From: Firmicutes bacterium UBA5496
GTDB lineage: Bacteria > Bacillota > Proteinivoracia > UBA4975
Length of the DNA stretch: 5,180 nucleotides
Direction: 5' to 3'
NCBI GenBank assembly: GCA_002427015.1
Contig: DIPE01000035.1
Span: 3,743-8,922 of the forward strand
The notes beneath the pieces are model-generated. The model saw only the letters and a program-made list of their open reading frames with translations, made no database searches and was not told where the DNA came from. Positions 4,448 through 5,180 of this stretch are shown here, one piece after another; position 1 is the first letter of the stretch; each line of letters opens with the position of its first letter. Position numbers and translations under genes: made by a program.

Positions 4448-5180
4448 ATGGATAATCAATTTTCTCCACAAAACTATCCCGGTATCACTGGGGCGGGGAT
4501 GAAACATCCCCGGATAAAACAGGCGGAACACCTGCTGAATAATACTAAACCAAATCCTAAAGGGCTGACTGTCATTGAAGGCCTTTGGGCCCTAAACCTG
4601 GCCCTCAAGCACAGTCTTTCTATAGAGTGTTTTATTTTTTGCCCGGAAATGATTTACAGCTTAGAAGCCAAGACGATGATTGATACTTATATACAGAAGG
4701 CGGATGAATCCTGCCAGGTATCGGCCAAGGTCTTTGCCAGAATTAGTGAACGGCCCCGCGGGGACGGACTGCTGGCCATCGTCCAGATGCCCAGGTGGCA
4801 ATTGGAGGAAATCCCCTTGGCAAAAAACAGCCTGGTCATCATTCTCGATGGCTTGGAGATACCTGGCAATATCGGCACAATAATGCGGGCTGCTGACGGG
4901 GCAGGGGTAGCGGGGGTCATTATCGTCAACCGCAAGGCAAGGCTCAATCATCCCAAGCTGGTGCGCTCCAGTCAGGGAGCGGTCTTTTCTCTGCCAGTCG
5001 CTGAAGGCTCTATGGAACAGGTTTTTGCCTGGCTGGATAATAATAAATTCACAGTTTACTTGACGGACACCGCTGCTGCAACGGATTATTATCAGGCCGC
5101 TTTCCAAGGCCGCTGCGCCCTGGTAGCCGGCAGTGAACGCTATGGTATTTCCGCCCCCTGGTATTCCCGGCCTCATGAAC
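4448..5180 (+). CDS. TrmH/SpoU (SPOUT) family RNA methyltransferase, 3' end beyond window
   Basis: An open frame from ATG at 4448 that runs off the right edge after 244 codons. It should transfer a methyl group from SAM to a 2'-hydroxyl of ribose in tRNA or rRNA; the target cannot be told from this part. The N-terminal part (about residues 20-115) fits the substrate-binding domain seen in this family (VIEGLWALNLALK, 42-54, and RGDGLLAIVQMP, 104-115). The SPOUT domain starts near 128: LVIILDGLEIPGNIGTIMRA (129-148) is motif 1 with N141 and R147, HPKLVRSSQGAVFSLPV (168-184) follows, and motif 2 is LVAGSERYGIS (225-235). Motif 3 lies beyond the edge; the family is about 250-280 residues, so little is missing. 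Motif 2 has GSE where GNE is most common. The ATG is supported by AAGGGGG (4434-4440), 7 bases upstream. It is divergent from the grd operon and functionally unrelated to it. Genes of this type often sit before pheS, which cannot be tested here. Confidence 0.9.
   Translation, partial: MDNQFSPQNYPGITGAGMKHPRIKQAEHLLNNTKPNPKGLTVIEGLWALNLALKHSLSIECFIFCPEMIYSLEAKTMIDTYIQKADESCQVSAKVFARISERPRGDGLLAIVQMPRWQLEEIPLAKNSLVIILDGLEIPGNIGTIMRAADGAGVAGVIIVNRKARLNHPKLVRSSQGAVFSLPVAEGSMEQVFAWLDNNKFTVYLTDTAAATDYYQAAFQGRCALVAGSERYGISAPWYSRPHE

Noticed and set aside
4661..5176. Minus-strand open frame of 171 codons
   Set aside because: It is antisense to the methyltransferase, which has the SPOUT motifs and a ribosome binding site.
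1..5180. Mobile elements, CRISPR arrays, tRNA or rRNA genes
   Set aside because: No transposase, direct-repeat array, tRNA cloverleaf or rRNA segment was seen on either strand.

Overview
This window is the promoter-proximal half of a glycine reductase operon on the minus strand, with the start of an unrelated RNA methyltransferase gene on the plus strand at the right edge. Glycine reductase with GrdX, a dedicated thioredoxin system and a glycine riboswitch points to an anaerobic, amino-acid-fermenting Firmicute of class Clostridia. Strong AGGAGG-type ribosome binding sites, GTG and TTG starts, a sigma-H-like promoter and a possible sporulation-related small gene agree with a spore-forming lineage. 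The species cannot be named from this sequence.

Minus-strand layout, in transcription order: a small gene of uncertain function (4150-3941); a promoter candidate (-10 TATAAT near 3935-3930); a tandem glycine riboswitch (3891-3708) with an intrinsic terminator as expression platform (3709-3681); grdX (3666-3298); trxB, a thioredoxin reductase with a fused thioredoxin-like domain (3278-2061); trxA (2046-1729); grdE (1712-429); and grdA, a selenoprotein with an in-frame UGA, running off the left edge (392-1). The five genes are 14 to 36 bases apart, each with its own Shine-Dalgarno sequence, and no terminator is visible between them, so they read as one transcription unit. The missing part (expected grdB, grdC, grdD) should lie beyond position 1.

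Together: glycine binding to the riboswitch should let RNA polymerase read through the terminator. GrdE (component B, pyruvoyl-dependent) with the unseen GrdB activates the substrate amine. The selenol of GrdA accepts the carboxymethyl group, and the unseen GrdC/GrdD release acetyl phosphate. The GrdA selenenyl-sulfide is re-reduced by TrxA, which is recharged by TrxB.

Plus strand: after about 300 bases without a recognised gene, which hold a good sigma-H-type promoter match and a leader rich in alternative hairpins, a TrmH/SpoU-family RNA methyltransferase begins at 4448 and is cut by the right edge.

The most unusual content is in TrxB. It carries a C-terminal thioredoxin-like domain that resembles the neighbouring TrxA but has lost both active-site cysteines, and its pyridine-nucleotide domain lacks the arginines that normally recognise NADPH. 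The second riboswitch aptamer also departs from the usual core sequence.
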